From Takakia lepidozioides (Eukaryota; Streptophyta; Takakiopsida; Takakiales; Takakiaceae), in the NCBI GenBank assembly GCA_030704615.1, contig CM060732.1, forward strand, positions 63,719,053 to 63,783,052: a stretch of DNA of 64,000 bases, read 5' to 3'. Under the pieces are notes generated by a model. It did not search any database. It was not told where the DNA came from and saw nothing but the letters and a program-made list of their open reading frames with translations. Numbering within the stretch: position 1 is the stretch's first letter; the number at the start of each line of letters is the position of its first letter. Positions 22,821-34,133 of the stretch are shown in pieces. A program made the position numbers and the translations under genes.

Positions 22821-23690
22821 CTTGTGAAATTCTGGATTCAACGTAAAAAGTAGAGCGAGTCGATTTCTACTCACTCTAATAATTAATACTAGGGTAGCCT
22901 GTGCCGTTGGCCCAAGTGTCCAATGCCATCTAAATCATCTAAGTCTAAATATTTTTAACAGAACCTATGACATGATTTGAGCCGGAGACCTTTTCATTGA
23001 TATCTCTACTGTCGAGGCTCCGATCATTGTCCCAGGAAAGCCCACTTTGCTATTTTTTGTGAATTTCTAGAGACCAAAACTACTTGAAATTCAACATCTC
23101 CCACACCGCCGGTCCAAAAATCATGAGACCAAGTCGGTGCACCCCTCCTTATCGAGGGCTTTCCACGGTACCAAGCATTCAGTTTGGGACATCTCAAATC
23201 TACAAAACAAACAAACAAAACAAAACAAACGTCTCGCTTCATATATTGATAGCTATGGTTCTATTTGTTTTTTGGGCCCTGGAGGGAGTCCACTAAATAT
23301 TAACTAAAGTACTTACTATATTGTATAAATAGTAAGGTGAGCATGAGCACCTCCTTATGTAGCCGTAAGTAGTATACATATATATATATGACGCCAACCG
23401 AAGCTAGCTTAATAAGAGCCTCTTCCCCTTGCGGGTACTGCCCCCTTTCAGAGGTGGGTTCTATCCGAACCGTAATATGTTACACAATGGCTAGCTCGCC
23501 ACTTTCAATCTTTCGTTTATTGAGGATTAGGGATGTGAGTGATGAAATAGCCGTGAAATGCAAGGCTCGTAGTAGAGGTGTTAGTGTATTTGAGTGGTTA
23601 GGTTTAAGATTATCTTTCAAACCTGGGATATTATGGATATGACCACCGCCCTGACAAACGCAGTGATGACGGTCAGAGGTGGCCGTGTTC
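22821..23690. other. Spacer with simple repeats only
   Basis: No gene recognised. Short simple-sequence tracts occur at 23203-23230 (AAACAAAC-type) and 23376-23390 (AT dinucleotides). The far end grades into the LINE remnant at 23690-25160. Confidence 0.35.
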
Positions 23691-25160
23691 CCGCCCTTGT
23701 GACGAAGGGCATGTATGATTGGGTCATATTTTTCATGTTTGTACATAAGTGATTGATTCGGATTTCGATCATGCAGAATGCAAATTCCAAAAAATATATT
23801 TTTGAGAGATGGAAGCGGTTATGTCGGTGGCAATGCCTGTATAGAAAGTCCCTGAACTAGCAAAATATCTGGGTATAGTCTTGTTAGTCAAAGGCACGGC
23901 ACAAATGATTGGACATACTATGTACCAGGTGTGGGGACGAGACCCGCACACACACATTCAAGGGTAGACCAAACTACTCCTACAAGAACCCCGCACCTAC
24001 AGAATTTGTACATATCTCCGTATAGGTGCTATGGTCGGAAATCTAGCCCTTGTTGATATGAGCCAAACGGGTATGTGTGCGACCGTTGGATAGGGCTGGT
24101 CGAGGGGTTGATGATTGGCTGAATAGCACCAAGTTGGGCACGATGGTTTGCTAAGTCATTACGTATTATGTCTGTGTGAGATCGAACTTTGTGTATATGG
24201 ATTTGCAACGGTAAAGATGATACAACATCGACGATTCCTTTTATAAGTGTAATATCAGGATGGTGAATCGGTGATGATGGCATGCAAATTTGGTTGGTAA
24301 GAAGGTATAGGGAGACCAAGTTGTCTGTAAATAAATAGTATGTTGAAGTAGGCTGGTAGGGGAGAGACTTGATAGCATCATGTATAGCCATAAGCTCCGC
24401 TCGTAGGATATTCTGGCGACCAGGAGACGGCTATATATTTTGGTATTGGTGCCAACTAAATATATACCATAACCCACTTGGGCATCTTTTAAGGAGCCAT
24501 CAGTAGATATGCATTTATGTGGTTGGAATTTTAAGGTTGTGGGTTCCGTGAAATCTGGGAGTGGTATAGCAAAGGTTTTTGGTCTTGCTGCCTAAAGAGG
24601 CCTAGAGGTCACATGTCTCCATGGTTTGTCTGGATTGATTCGGGGATATTTGTGGGAATTTGGGTAGGCGAATGAACCGTGGCTGTGTGACCAAATAAAT
24701 GTCTTAGAATCCGGTCCAGTTGATGGTAGAAAGTGATAGGTATTTGCAGGTCTTGTGAGTGGTGTCCACATACCAGTTTAGTTAATAAAGGTTCTGGATA
24801 TTTCATGTAATTGCGCCACGGCAGTGGGGGTTGATAAATGATTGAGCGAGGCTCAAATGTAACTAACGTGAATACTCCAGGGGGGTCGCTTAGTATTGGG
24901 TGTTTAGAGTTGGTATGGTTAGTATTAGGAATAAATAAGATGGTGAATGATTATGGTGATATATGTGCAGCAATGCAATGAAGCGCCTCACTGGCAGAAG
25001 CGGAATTAGGGGGGTGTGCAAACCCTTGCCCTTGCCATTGGTGGGACCTTGCAGCCCCCGGGATCCAAAGTGCTGATTAATGTTGTGTAAGCTCGAATAA
25101 GTAGATAAACCCAATGGGCATGTGAGAGGGTTAGAGTAGAATGAGTGAGTGAGTTGCAAC
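23690..25160 (-). mobile_element. LINE remnant with RNase H domain
   Basis: The minus strand reads STDGSLKDAQVGYGIYLVG (near 24510), then RAELMAIHDAIKSLP, LFTDNLVSLYLLTNQ and IHIHKVRSHTDIIRNDLANH (24391-24100). These supply the D-E-D-H residues of an RNase HI fold as found at the C-terminus of some plant LINEs, such as I-type elements. A frame change lies between the first and second pieces. Upstream frames (25159-24609) read PEPLLTKLVCGHHSQDLQIP, probably the inter-domain region. Downstream (23960-23690) a Cys/His-containing tail is broken by stops. It differs in style from the neighbouring zf-RVT LINE, so a second lineage is present. Confidence 0.7.
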
Positions 25161-25609
25161 TCCGTGGTAAGGAAGTCTAGAAAGAGTGCGGGGAGGGTCG
25201 AGTAAGGTGCTCACCTCCTTATATAGGAATAGGCGGCGCTCGGGCCACTTATCCACTCATCAAGCCATGCTGCCAGATAACTGACTGTATATAGGGTTTT
25301 GTTCTATATTAACTTTATGTAAGCATATCCACCAGCGTTCATCGCGACATTCCTCCACCTAGTCTGAAAACCTAATCCCTCCACCAACTCCCAAATGCAA
25401 GCCACAACAAGAACCTGACTACGAAATCCAAAAGCTTCCAGCCCCGAACACGACTCTGATATATCCGATCGTGTATTGGATCCAAGGCCTGAACTCGACC
25501 CGCAGAATCCACCAACACACACACTGCAACTTCATCACACCCCGACTCTTGTATCCCATCCCATGGGAAATGTAGTCTCAATTCTGTTAAGAAATTTGAT
25601 ACTGGTTAT

Positions 25610-26215
25610 CCGCCAGCAAGGGATGTGTTACAGGCATTGCAAGAATTGAGGAAAGACAATCAGGAGATGAAGGGGAGGATACAGGAGCTTGAATTGCGGT
25701 CAAGCTCCTCATGGAGTATAGCTTCTGCCCTTCTAAGGCGTTTTCTCTTGCAACTCTCGATGGAGACGATTGCCACCAAGAACGTGTGGGAGAGGGACAA
25801 CCACAAACCGTTTGTGGCTTATGCAAGATTTGCTTTGGAACCGATACAGTTTTTGTTATTTGGCACCATGGCGAAGGTGCGAAAAGGAGGCAACTCCTTT
25901 GTTGCCTCCCCTGAACTGCTTCGGTTGCTTTCGGATGCCACGCCGGCAAGGAGTGCTCTTTCATAATCTTCCATCCACAGAGGACTCTATTAAAGTTTGC
26001 CCGAGCGATTGATGACTTGCAGGCCGCGGATGATGATGACAACAAATGGCGCAAGGATGCGTATGGAACTTTATTGGAGAAAATCCTTGGGAAAACATTG
26101 GCGGAGATTCTCAAGGATGCAAGTGAAAGGTGTGGGAGGTACAGATGCCTACTACAACGTTGAATTGAAGGATGAGGTAATCACCAAGTCCCTGATGCGG
26201 CAAGGAAACAGTTGA
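25610..26215 (+). other. Unrecognised gene fragment with coiled coil
   Basis: The plus strand reads LQALQELRKDNQEMKGRIQE, a coiled-coil start, then FVAYARFALEPIQFLLFGTM to a stop at 25966. In another frame, 25980-26135 reads LLKFARAIDDLQAADDDDNK and EKILGKTLAEILKDASER. The composition is protein-like but a frame change or intron is needed, and I do not recognise the family. It stands directly upstream of a PPR pseudogene in the same orientation, so the two may have been joined by transposition. Confidence 0.35.
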
Positions 26216-26515
26216 CTTTGCTGTTATGCTTGGGCTAGGGCTAGATCGGGTAAAGAGGCGAAAAGTTTGAGAATTGCATAGCCAAGGAACAAGAGGCAGT
26301 CTTTGAAGGAAAAATGAATGTGATTGAGGAAGTGATGCTCTCAAGAAGGTGAACATCAAATTTACAGTTGCTGTTACAGCAGAAGGAAATTCAGTGAACT
26401 TAAGCGATGCTGCTGAGGAAAAGAGATCTACTACACAAATGGAGGAGAGAACAGAGGTGAAGGAGAAAAGAGAGAAGGATCCGGAACAGAGAGGAATTGG
26501 TGATGGAACCCAGTG

Positions 26516-27482
26516 AAGAGATCTTCAAGGCAGGGCATGGAGACTTCATTGGCGTTGTGAACGCGTGTGCCAGAAAAAGGCAAGGTTGTCCATGCTGACA
26601 TTATCAAAGCTGGAGTTGCGGCAGATGTTATTCTGGAGACTGCCCTGACTGATATGTATGCCAAATGTGGAAGCATGAAGGATGCACAGCTAGTGTTCGA
26701 CAATATGCCTCAACGAAATTTGGTCTCATGGAATGTCGCAGGATATGCTCAGCATACTTGTGGTAGGGAGGCCTTGCAACTCTTTGAACAAATGCAACGG
26801 GAAGGCCTTGAACCGAGCAGTATCACCTTAACATCTCTTCTCTCTGCATGTACCCAGAGGGCCGTCACTACTTTGATTCCATGAGTCGAGATCACCACGT
26901 CACCTCTACATTGGAGCATCTTGGTTGCACGGTGGACCTCCTGGCCGTGCAGGGCGATTGGATGAGGCAGAGGACTTCATCAGCAACATGCCAATCAGAG
27001 CAGTGTGCTGCAGAATGGAGGGCCTTGCTTGGTGCCTGCAGAATTCATTGCGATGTGGAGGTGGCAGAACGTGCAGCTCAAAGCATTCTGAAGAGTGAGT
27101 AAATTGATGGAAGACAGGTCAAGAGGGAGTTTAAGCGAAGCAGCATTGAGGTAGAGAACCAGCAAATCGCATCCAAAGATCGAGGAAATCCATGTCGAGC
27201 TAAAAATATTGTCTACATCAATGAAGGAGGCTGACTATGTGCCTGACACGGATTGCACGATGGTCAAAACAAATTTTCTCTTTGCTACAATAAAGAGAAG
27301 CTAACCATTGCTTATTAAGACATTCCCGGGGATGCCTATCCTGTGCCCACAACCTTGGGGTGTGTGGTGACTGCCACACCGCCGAGCAAGGTCATTTCCA
27401 GGTTGTTGGTTGAGAACATATTGTTCTCAATGCCAATCGCTCTCATCACCTCCAAGATGATACGTATAGATTACTGGTGAAA
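26516..27482 (+). pseudogene. PPR-DYW pseudogene
   Basis: PPR repeats are readable from 26567: GKVVHADIIKAGVAADVILE, DMYAKCGSMKDAQLVFDNM, NVAGYAQHTCGREALQLFEQ, SSITLTSLLSACTQ. A frame change follows near 26860, then EGRHYFDSMSRDHHVTSTLE and EWRALLGACRIHCDVEVAER with further frame changes, ending in an early TGA/TAA near 27102. Beyond that, decayed E+/DYW words survive (KIEEIHVELK, MKEADYVPDT; a disrupted CGDCH-like stretch near 27365 and SLSSPPR before the end). The architecture matches the intact gene at the left window edge, but several indels and stops make this copy non-functional. A deletion has removed part of the SWN-IAGY junction. Confidence 0.88.
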
Positions 27483-29746
27483 CAGCCAACCTGAAAGGAA
27501 AGAGGTCATTTCCAGAATGCAGTTGGAAAGGTCTCAGTGTCTTGTTTACTGTATTATGTATGAGAAATCAAATTGAATGAGCTGTGTGTGCTGCCTGTGG
27601 TGAGGATACAGCTCAAGTGATCATTGATTGACACAGTCAACAGGAAATCGGATTGCAGAGGAAATTGCAAGGAATGGAAAGCAAGAAGAAATCCTCTATG
27701 TACCAGGGCCTGAAAATATTCCATGTACTTGTTTAACAAACAGTCCCCCAAAGATACAGCAAAACTTACTAGAGGGTGATTTCTGCAGTGACCTTGGAAA
27801 ATCCAAGCATTTCCTTGTATATTCCTTGTACTTTGACAAAAGCTGCAAAGACTTGCGAAGATCACACACTTTTGGAGTAATAGACGAATGTAAGAACCAC
27901 TTCTAGATCTGGGTGCTGGATTCCAACTACTCCTTAAGTCTGTCTCAGATAAATGCTTATTTTTCCTCTAGACTATTTAACTTGTTCCACCATATAGATA
28001 TGACAGTTATCTCTTTGTCGAAGTAAAACAACATATTGGTGTGCAAAGGTGTGCACCCGTGATTGTGGAAATGTTACTACTACTACATCCCGTCTGCTCC
28101 TATGTGACGCGAATCAATCTACATGGCAAACTGTGCAGATCATTAATGAAAGAGTTCAATTGCTCAATGTCATTCCTATAATGTATCCTGCAACAAAGGT
28201 ATGATACAAATGGTCATCCTCAAAGACAACTCCACCTTCCGTCCACATACTGCTAGGGATTCTAGATGCAGTTGTCTCAGTCTCCACTCTTCAGTAGAAA
28301 AGACATTGATGCCTTATTGGTGAATACCCTTACACCAAACTGTGAAGCACATTCTCAATGACTGTCATTAACACCTACCAGTGACAGTGCATATTACGGC
28401 TAGTATCCTCTCAATGATACAGAAAAACAAGAATGCTGTGAAGAAAACCTTCGGTTCCATGGCCTTGGCAAGACTGAGATCCATACAGCTCCGTCCTGCA
28501 CAGAAAGGAACAGCTTCAGGTCTGGAATAATCTCTCTATGTTATGGACCTCTTCTACAAAAACCAACAATGATCACCCCTTAACTAGTGAAGCTACTGGG
28601 TTCATTGCCAGTACCTCTCCATCAGCTCTGAGCTTCTTATCAGAGTATATGAATCCTCTCTGGTGCTCCTACCTCTGAATGCATGTGCAAGGTATCACCA
28701 CCTCAGAATCTACGTGCCAGGTACCCCACCTCTAAACTCAGGTCTCCGTAGCTCTTTCCCAATCTAAGGTATGAGTCTCCCTTTGCAATAAATCTCTCTT
28801 CTTTCTTTACTTTTCAGTGGCCCCAGACACATCAGGTAGGAATCCATGAGCGTCAATGGCTTGAATGATGAGGAAGTTTATTTGTCGGTATATGACAGAG
28901 CAGTACTATCAGACTCTGCTCTCGTAGGCTACTTGTGCCTCAGCTTGAAGACAAACCACTACTTATCACCTGACAAACTGCTAAAACAATAAGGATCTAA
29001 AACCATCCCCGCACATTGCAGGTGTCAAAAAGCTGGAAATTCCATGAAGCATGAAATATGGTAAAACCTTTCTCCAGCAAAGAATTTTACTGGCATTTCT
29101 TCAAGGAATGAAGAAACATCCTCCATACATTTGTATCTATACACACTATCATCTCCTTGTTAGTAATTTGTTCTTCATTCAGGTGTCATAGGAAACCATC
29201 TTCCATAGAATCATAACCCTTCAGATGGAATTCAGTTTCTGAGTACCATTCACCAACTGCTGAACACCACTGTATAGATTGACTCCACTACAGTAGTTTC
29301 TATTCAAATGTCCAATCTACCAAATGGCAATCAAACTATAAGCCAGACAGTAGAAAAGGACATGCAGATAGAAACATTGCAACGCTAAACCGTCTATCCA
29401 TAACCGCCGCATCCAAAACCTGAAGAGAAAAGGAAATTAAAATCCCAACAACCCGATGCAATTCGCATGATGCAAAACCAAGGGGAGAGAGGGGAATATT
29501 AGGGCACACGTAGTAGAGTAACGTGAATCGAATAACCTTGCATGACGCGAAAACAGGTTCACATGACTCCCGTGATCATCGTCATCCTCAGGGAGAAAAC
29601 AAAAACTGCCAACATTCAGGCAGTAAGGTAACATGACCGTTGCCAAATCAACCAGCCGATGTTTCGACCACGAAAGAGAAACCTAAATTTCCAATTTCCA
29701 ATTCCGTTACAGATTAAGAGGACAAGAGAAACTCACATGATTGTAC
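27483..29746. other. Intergenic DNA, nothing recognised
   Basis: A 2.3-kb stretch of AT-moderate DNA. Short ORFs on both strands have no family resemblance. The last 200-300 bases are probably 3' UTR and terminator of the UBL5 gene. Confidence 0.4.
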
Positions 29747-29968
29747 TTAATTGTAGTAAAGTTCAAGGCCCATGCCATCGTGAATCTCATAGTCGGCCAG
29801 CGTGATGTGGTCCTTGTAGATTGTGTACCATTTTTGGATGCGAATCTTCTCAGGCCGGGTGCCAGTCTGCGCAGCTACCAGCTTTTTCAGATCGCCAATA
29901 GTGTCGTCTTCGTTGCATTTGACACGCACCTTCTTGCCCAACCTGTCGTTGAGAACCACCTCAATCAT
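29747..29968 (-). CDS. UBL5: Ubiquitin-like protein 5 (Hub1 homologue), 73 aa
   Basis: A complete single coding exon of 73 codons, the exact length of UBL5/Hub1 in eukaryotes. It begins [20 protein letters not shown] and contains [40 protein letters not shown] and the C-terminal [12 protein letters not shown]. Unlike ubiquitin it has no terminal di-glycine. Family knowledge: UBL5/Hub1 binds spliceosomal proteins non-covalently and supports pre-mRNA splicing in the nucleus. A good acceptor (CACTGCAG) 18 bases before the ATG indicates a 5'-UTR intron. The gene is intact and under obvious constraint. Confidence 0.97.
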   Translation of the reverse strand: MIEVVLNDRLGKKVRVKCNEDDTIGDLKKLVAAQTGTRPEKIRIQKWYTIYKDHITLADYEIHDGMGLELYYN

Positions 29969-30570
29969 GGTTCCTGGCTATGATCGCTGCAGTGTATAGA
30001 TACGACTGACCGACCACCCTCAAGACCCAAAATCCTTCACACAAATCAGAGTCTAGCACCACTCCCAACCCACAATCCACAAGAACAAATCTCTTGCGAT
30101 TCCTTGCGCAGTACTCAAACAGGGAAGATGAATTGCCGCGGGAGTGAAGAGGCAACTTCTCATTCTTCAATCTGGTCTCCTGAGATGGGCCAACCAGAGA
30201 ACAGAAAAATCCCTCTAGGGAAAAACTGGAACGTAAGATCTCTTGTTTGTTTTTGTACTTTTCAACCGCAGATTATAAGATAATGGATGGCATGGATGTG
30301 TTTCTCCCTTGTTTGGAAAAGGTGGGCCTGTCGAGGCTGGTCGTGTAGAGTCGAGGAAATTCAACCCCGTCACCGCCTCGACAGTTGTAGGAGCAATCCA
30401 TAAGCAGATTTTTTTTGCCAGATTTTTGTGGGCGGCAACAATCTGAGAGAGAGAAGGGGGAAGAGGAGGGTTGTGTAGATCTCAATTGTAGCTCTGCTCA
30501 TCAGGAATCGGTAAGTTGTGAGGGAGGGGGGCTGGTTTGATTAGAGGATTTGGGAAGAGTGGAAGAAATC
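29969..30570. promoter_or_regulatory. Shared region between two divergent genes (candidate bidirectional promoter)
   Basis: Only 602 bases separate the start codons of UBL5 (minus) and the small conserved protein (plus). The interval must hold both 5' UTRs, the 5'-UTR intron of UBL5 and the promoter(s). It contains CT/GA-rich tracts near 30440-30470, but no TATA box could be assigned with confidence. Confidence 0.5.
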
Positions 30571-32355
30571 ATGAGCGCCCCACAGGAGCAGCCACAGAAC
30601 TCGAAATCAGAGACCCCTCCGCCTTCAGGAACGTCGGCATGCAGGAAGAAGAAGTCAGACAGCACATCCACAACGTTTTTCGGGGATATAGTGGATCATA
30701 TCGACGAGTTTGTGAACGCCTCTATGGATGAACACAAATCGTGCTTCAAGAAAACCCTCAACAAGGTTCTCTCTGTCTCTCTGGCCTCAGCTCCTGTTTT
30801 GCTTTGTCGCTCAGTTTCTTCGGCCGCAAGGCGACAGCATGCAAAGTCCAATGATGTCATCATCATCTGTGACAATTCCTCTTTAGTATGTATGAGAATC
30901 TAGAGCTTTCTCTGGTAAGCAAAACATGGTATGCCTCCATGGTAAATTGATATAAACATAGTACGGTTGCTAGGCAATTGTTGTACTTCTCCCCGGGGTA
31001 GGAAGGAAGCCAACAGAAGAGGGGCAGAAGGAAGAGGGGGAGAAAGAGATTGGGTTAGGTATGAGGCGAAGGGAAAATTGAGATGGGGACGGATGAAGGG
31101 GGAGAGAAGCACCCAAAGGAATTAGTGTTTTTCAAGGCTTTAGTGGGTAGCGAATTGTGGAACCAAAGCAAGCCCGTTGTCTCGCGTGCAGTGCAGATTA
31201 TGTTGATCACCTCCCCTTTCCTTGAAATGTAATCCGTCAGGTCCCACCATGCAAAGTTAGGGTCCATAATATGCCAGAGTTGCTTCCTCCTAAGATGCAG
31301 CTCTCTCTCTTTCTCTCCTCTTTGTGTTCCGCTCAAACTGGGCACGGGGTCAATGGCCACAAGGTGACGGCAAACAACGTCTTATGAGTACATACTCTCG
31401 TTTTTTGTAAGTCAATGGCCCATGTGCAAGACAACGGCCATTTTCTGATACAATCTCCTGGGTATTCACCCCAGAGAGCGACCCTCTTCAGGACCATCAA
31501 GAGCATAGTCCCTGCACCTCTGTTCACAATCTTCCAAAGGGTTGAGCCTAAAAGCCTTGATCCTGTTGGGGTCTAATTGCTGGGCAGCTCACACACTGCA
31601 GAATTATGCATCTGTGAAGGGCTTTCCAGAGAAGATCTGGAAAGGTCAAACTAATTGTTTGTGTCAAGGTAAGTTGCACTACTGGAGTGAGGCCCCCACA
31701 AAGGTAGTGGCTGTTCCCTCTTTTTCCACCCAAACTGGGCACAGGATCTATGGCCACAAGGCTACAGCAAACAAGGTCTTATGAGTACATTATCTCGAGC
31801 TGGAAGGCATTGGTGCCAGTTTTAAAATCAACCTCACACTTCGGAGTGTGCAGTTATTGTCATCAGATATGCCAGTTTGTTGTCTGCTGTTGCTTACCAC
31901 CATTGCCAGCTTGGGTTTGGTCTGGTATTCCCTGATGGGCTCGGAGTGAAATACCCTGAAGGGTGGGCATACGTTAGTCACAGGCAACAAGCTCTCTTTT
32001 TGGGGGTCAGGTGGACATATTCTTGTCTCATGTGGAATCCCTGTTTTCTCTGGGTCTTGAGCTTCTCATTTCGGTAAGTAGTCCCCAATTTGGTACACAT
32101 GACACCAGACCGTAACCATGTGCATCTGCCTTTTGAGCACTAACCTAACATCCGGATGCCTCTCCTCTCCACAAAATCCCTTACTCTCTCCTTATGGCAC
32201 GCCCTGATTTGCTCATCCAGAATGCTGAAGTTCCATCTCTCTCTTCGCTGCAGATGTTTGGCATGTCGAAGGCGGTATCGAATGGAGGAGGGACCCCATC
32301 CTCCGCAGCTCCTGTGGAGAGCGTGATGTCTAGGCCAGCAACAACATCCGATTAG
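30571..32355 (+). CDS. Small plant-conserved protein, two exons (98 aa)
   Basis: Exon 1 is 30571-30765 (65 codons, donor AACAAG|GTTCTC) and exon 2 is 32254-32355 (acceptor TTCGCTGCAG, stop TAG); both junctions are phase 0. The product begins MSAPQEQPQNSKSETPPPSG and has a Ser/Thr-rich N-terminus, then FFGDIVDHIDEFVNASM and the junction-spanning core DEHKSCFKKTLNKMFGMSK, then a Ser/Pro-rich tail. I recognise the core as that of a small, uncharacterised family widespread in land plants (pattern ASMDEHKxCFKxTxxKMFGMSK). No biochemical function can be given. The intron contains a dispersed exon-carrying repeat. The gene is divergent to UBL5. Confidence 0.85.
31325..31800 (+). repeat. Dispersed exon-carrying repeat, copy B
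   Basis: The noncoding block (CTCAAACTGGGCACGGGGTC ... CGTCTTATGAGTACAT) occurs at 31327-31393 and again at 31730-31795, flanking an exon-like segment. That segment reads ATLFRTIKSIVPAPLFTIFQ and, one frame over, LGSNCWAAHTLQNYA, ending at a GTAAGT donor near 31670. It lies in sense orientation within the intron of the 98-aa protein gene. One frame change shows this copy is not coding as it stands. Confidence 0.6.
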
Positions 32356-34133
32356 CATGACTCGGTTTTTGGGTTTTGTATGGGAAAAGTTGCCCATGTC
32401 TTGATGAAGAGCTTATTGTACAGCTCGTTTTTGGTTGAACTTGATGACCTTTCCAATTAGATGCGCGGGTGCTGTTAATGCACTTTTTGATTCTGAGGCA
32501 CACTGTTTTGCATCAGGCCGTAGTGGAAGTATAGGGAGGTTGGGTAGAGGGAGACCTCTTCTCTTTGGATTACTGCTGCAATTGTGTACATACAGCACTC
32601 AGATAGTATGGGTGTAAAAAGTGATCATCTTGGTGGAGAGTTTTTTGCCCAATCATAGGTTCATAGTTTAATTTTTCTTCTTTGAGCGTATCAATGTGTT
32701 TTCCCTTCTGACACTGTTTAATTTTGCCTACTATATGTGGCCACACATCTGATACATTCCTGGGTACATGTATATTGAAGGGTGGATCTGGCAGCTTTTT
32801 GAAGTTTCCACATAATCACATCAGGACTGCTAATTTCGAACCATCTGGTGAGAAGTTTTGACACAAATATTGAGAAGGTTCAGTGACCATCTTTAGAGAT
32901 CTTATAGATTAGCAGATGATATCAAGGACATTTTCCTACAGAGTCATGGTTGACCAAGCCCCGCATGCTTGCAAAGGAAACCACCCCGTAGCTACTGTCT
33001 AGCTTTTCAACCAAAGTAGTGCTTGTACTGCCTGTTTATATCTATCTCCTGCATGACCCAGGTTGGAGATGGGACATTACATTTGGGCTTGATGTAAAGG
33101 ACAGCTAGTTTCCATATGTAATGGATACTGACTGTGCATGAGTCTTAACATGCCTATCATTTTTTAGTGTTATCAGACATTGGTAAGGTATCAATGTTGA
33201 GATGCTCCTCTTGCAGATGATTAACATTCCTGCCATATCAACTTCTCTCGTGAGTTGCAAAGGGGAACTTCAGCTGTCTTTTATTTTCATTTCATATGGA
33301 ACCTCTACCATGACACTATATTTACTTTCATACCAGAATTCCAATTGGAAATGGGGTCTCAAAGCTATTGTAGTGCAAAGTTGAACAGCTCTATATGCAT
33401 ACCCATCACTGAACCCTCACAGCCATCCATCCACTCTGCATAGAAGGCAGTAGATGACTCGGCAGAGAAGGTGTTGAATGACATGCTTTTACTTGGACAA
33501 CATCTTGAGCTCTTGCATGTAAACATGTAAAAAGTAAACATGCTTGTTCTCATGCTTGGGATCGCTTTTCCTGACAGTTGTGCATCAGCACTTTGGGCAA
33601 TGTGGTCCTATATGAATTCCTTCCAGAAACTTAAAAGTTAGACATGGCCACTAGAATGGATCGGCGAAGTTTGGATCAACACCCAAACTCACAATATCCA
33701 GTTGCCATAAACTACTTTCCCATGATCCAAAATAGAGCTGCATTACAGCTGCTCCACTGATAAACTGCATGCACACATTATCACAAGGGTTTTTACCTCA
33801 AGTAGGTGGTAAACAGTCATCCCAAGGCAGGCCGAGCCCATATATCCAGATATACTGCCAGCCTGGTACAGTGCTGTCAAAACCCATTTGTCAGTTAAGC
33901 CCAGGACTGCAACAAAATAACAATGACAGATCTCCAATATGCCTGGATATTTGACTCAATTTTTGAAACTTTGTACCTCAAAACTTGTGATAAAAAGATT
34001 GAAAAAACCCATTAGCTTCTATGCAGGGTCCTCCTCTGGTTTGTTTGCTGATGTCATCCCCCGCAAAGAGAAGCTGGTCCTTGACCAGGACTAGCCTTAA
34101 ACAATGATTCAAGACACAGGCAGGCGTAACAGT
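32356..34133. other. Intergenic DNA between convergent genes
   Basis: No family-like ORF, RNA gene or repeat recognised. It should contain the 3' UTRs of the 98-aa protein gene (left) and of the TMEM70-like gene (right). Confidence 0.45.

Noticed and set aside
25587-26114. 175-codon minus-strand ORF
   Set aside because: Overlaps the plus-strand coiled-coil fragment. Its product has no recognisable features, so the plus-strand reading is preferred, though weakly.
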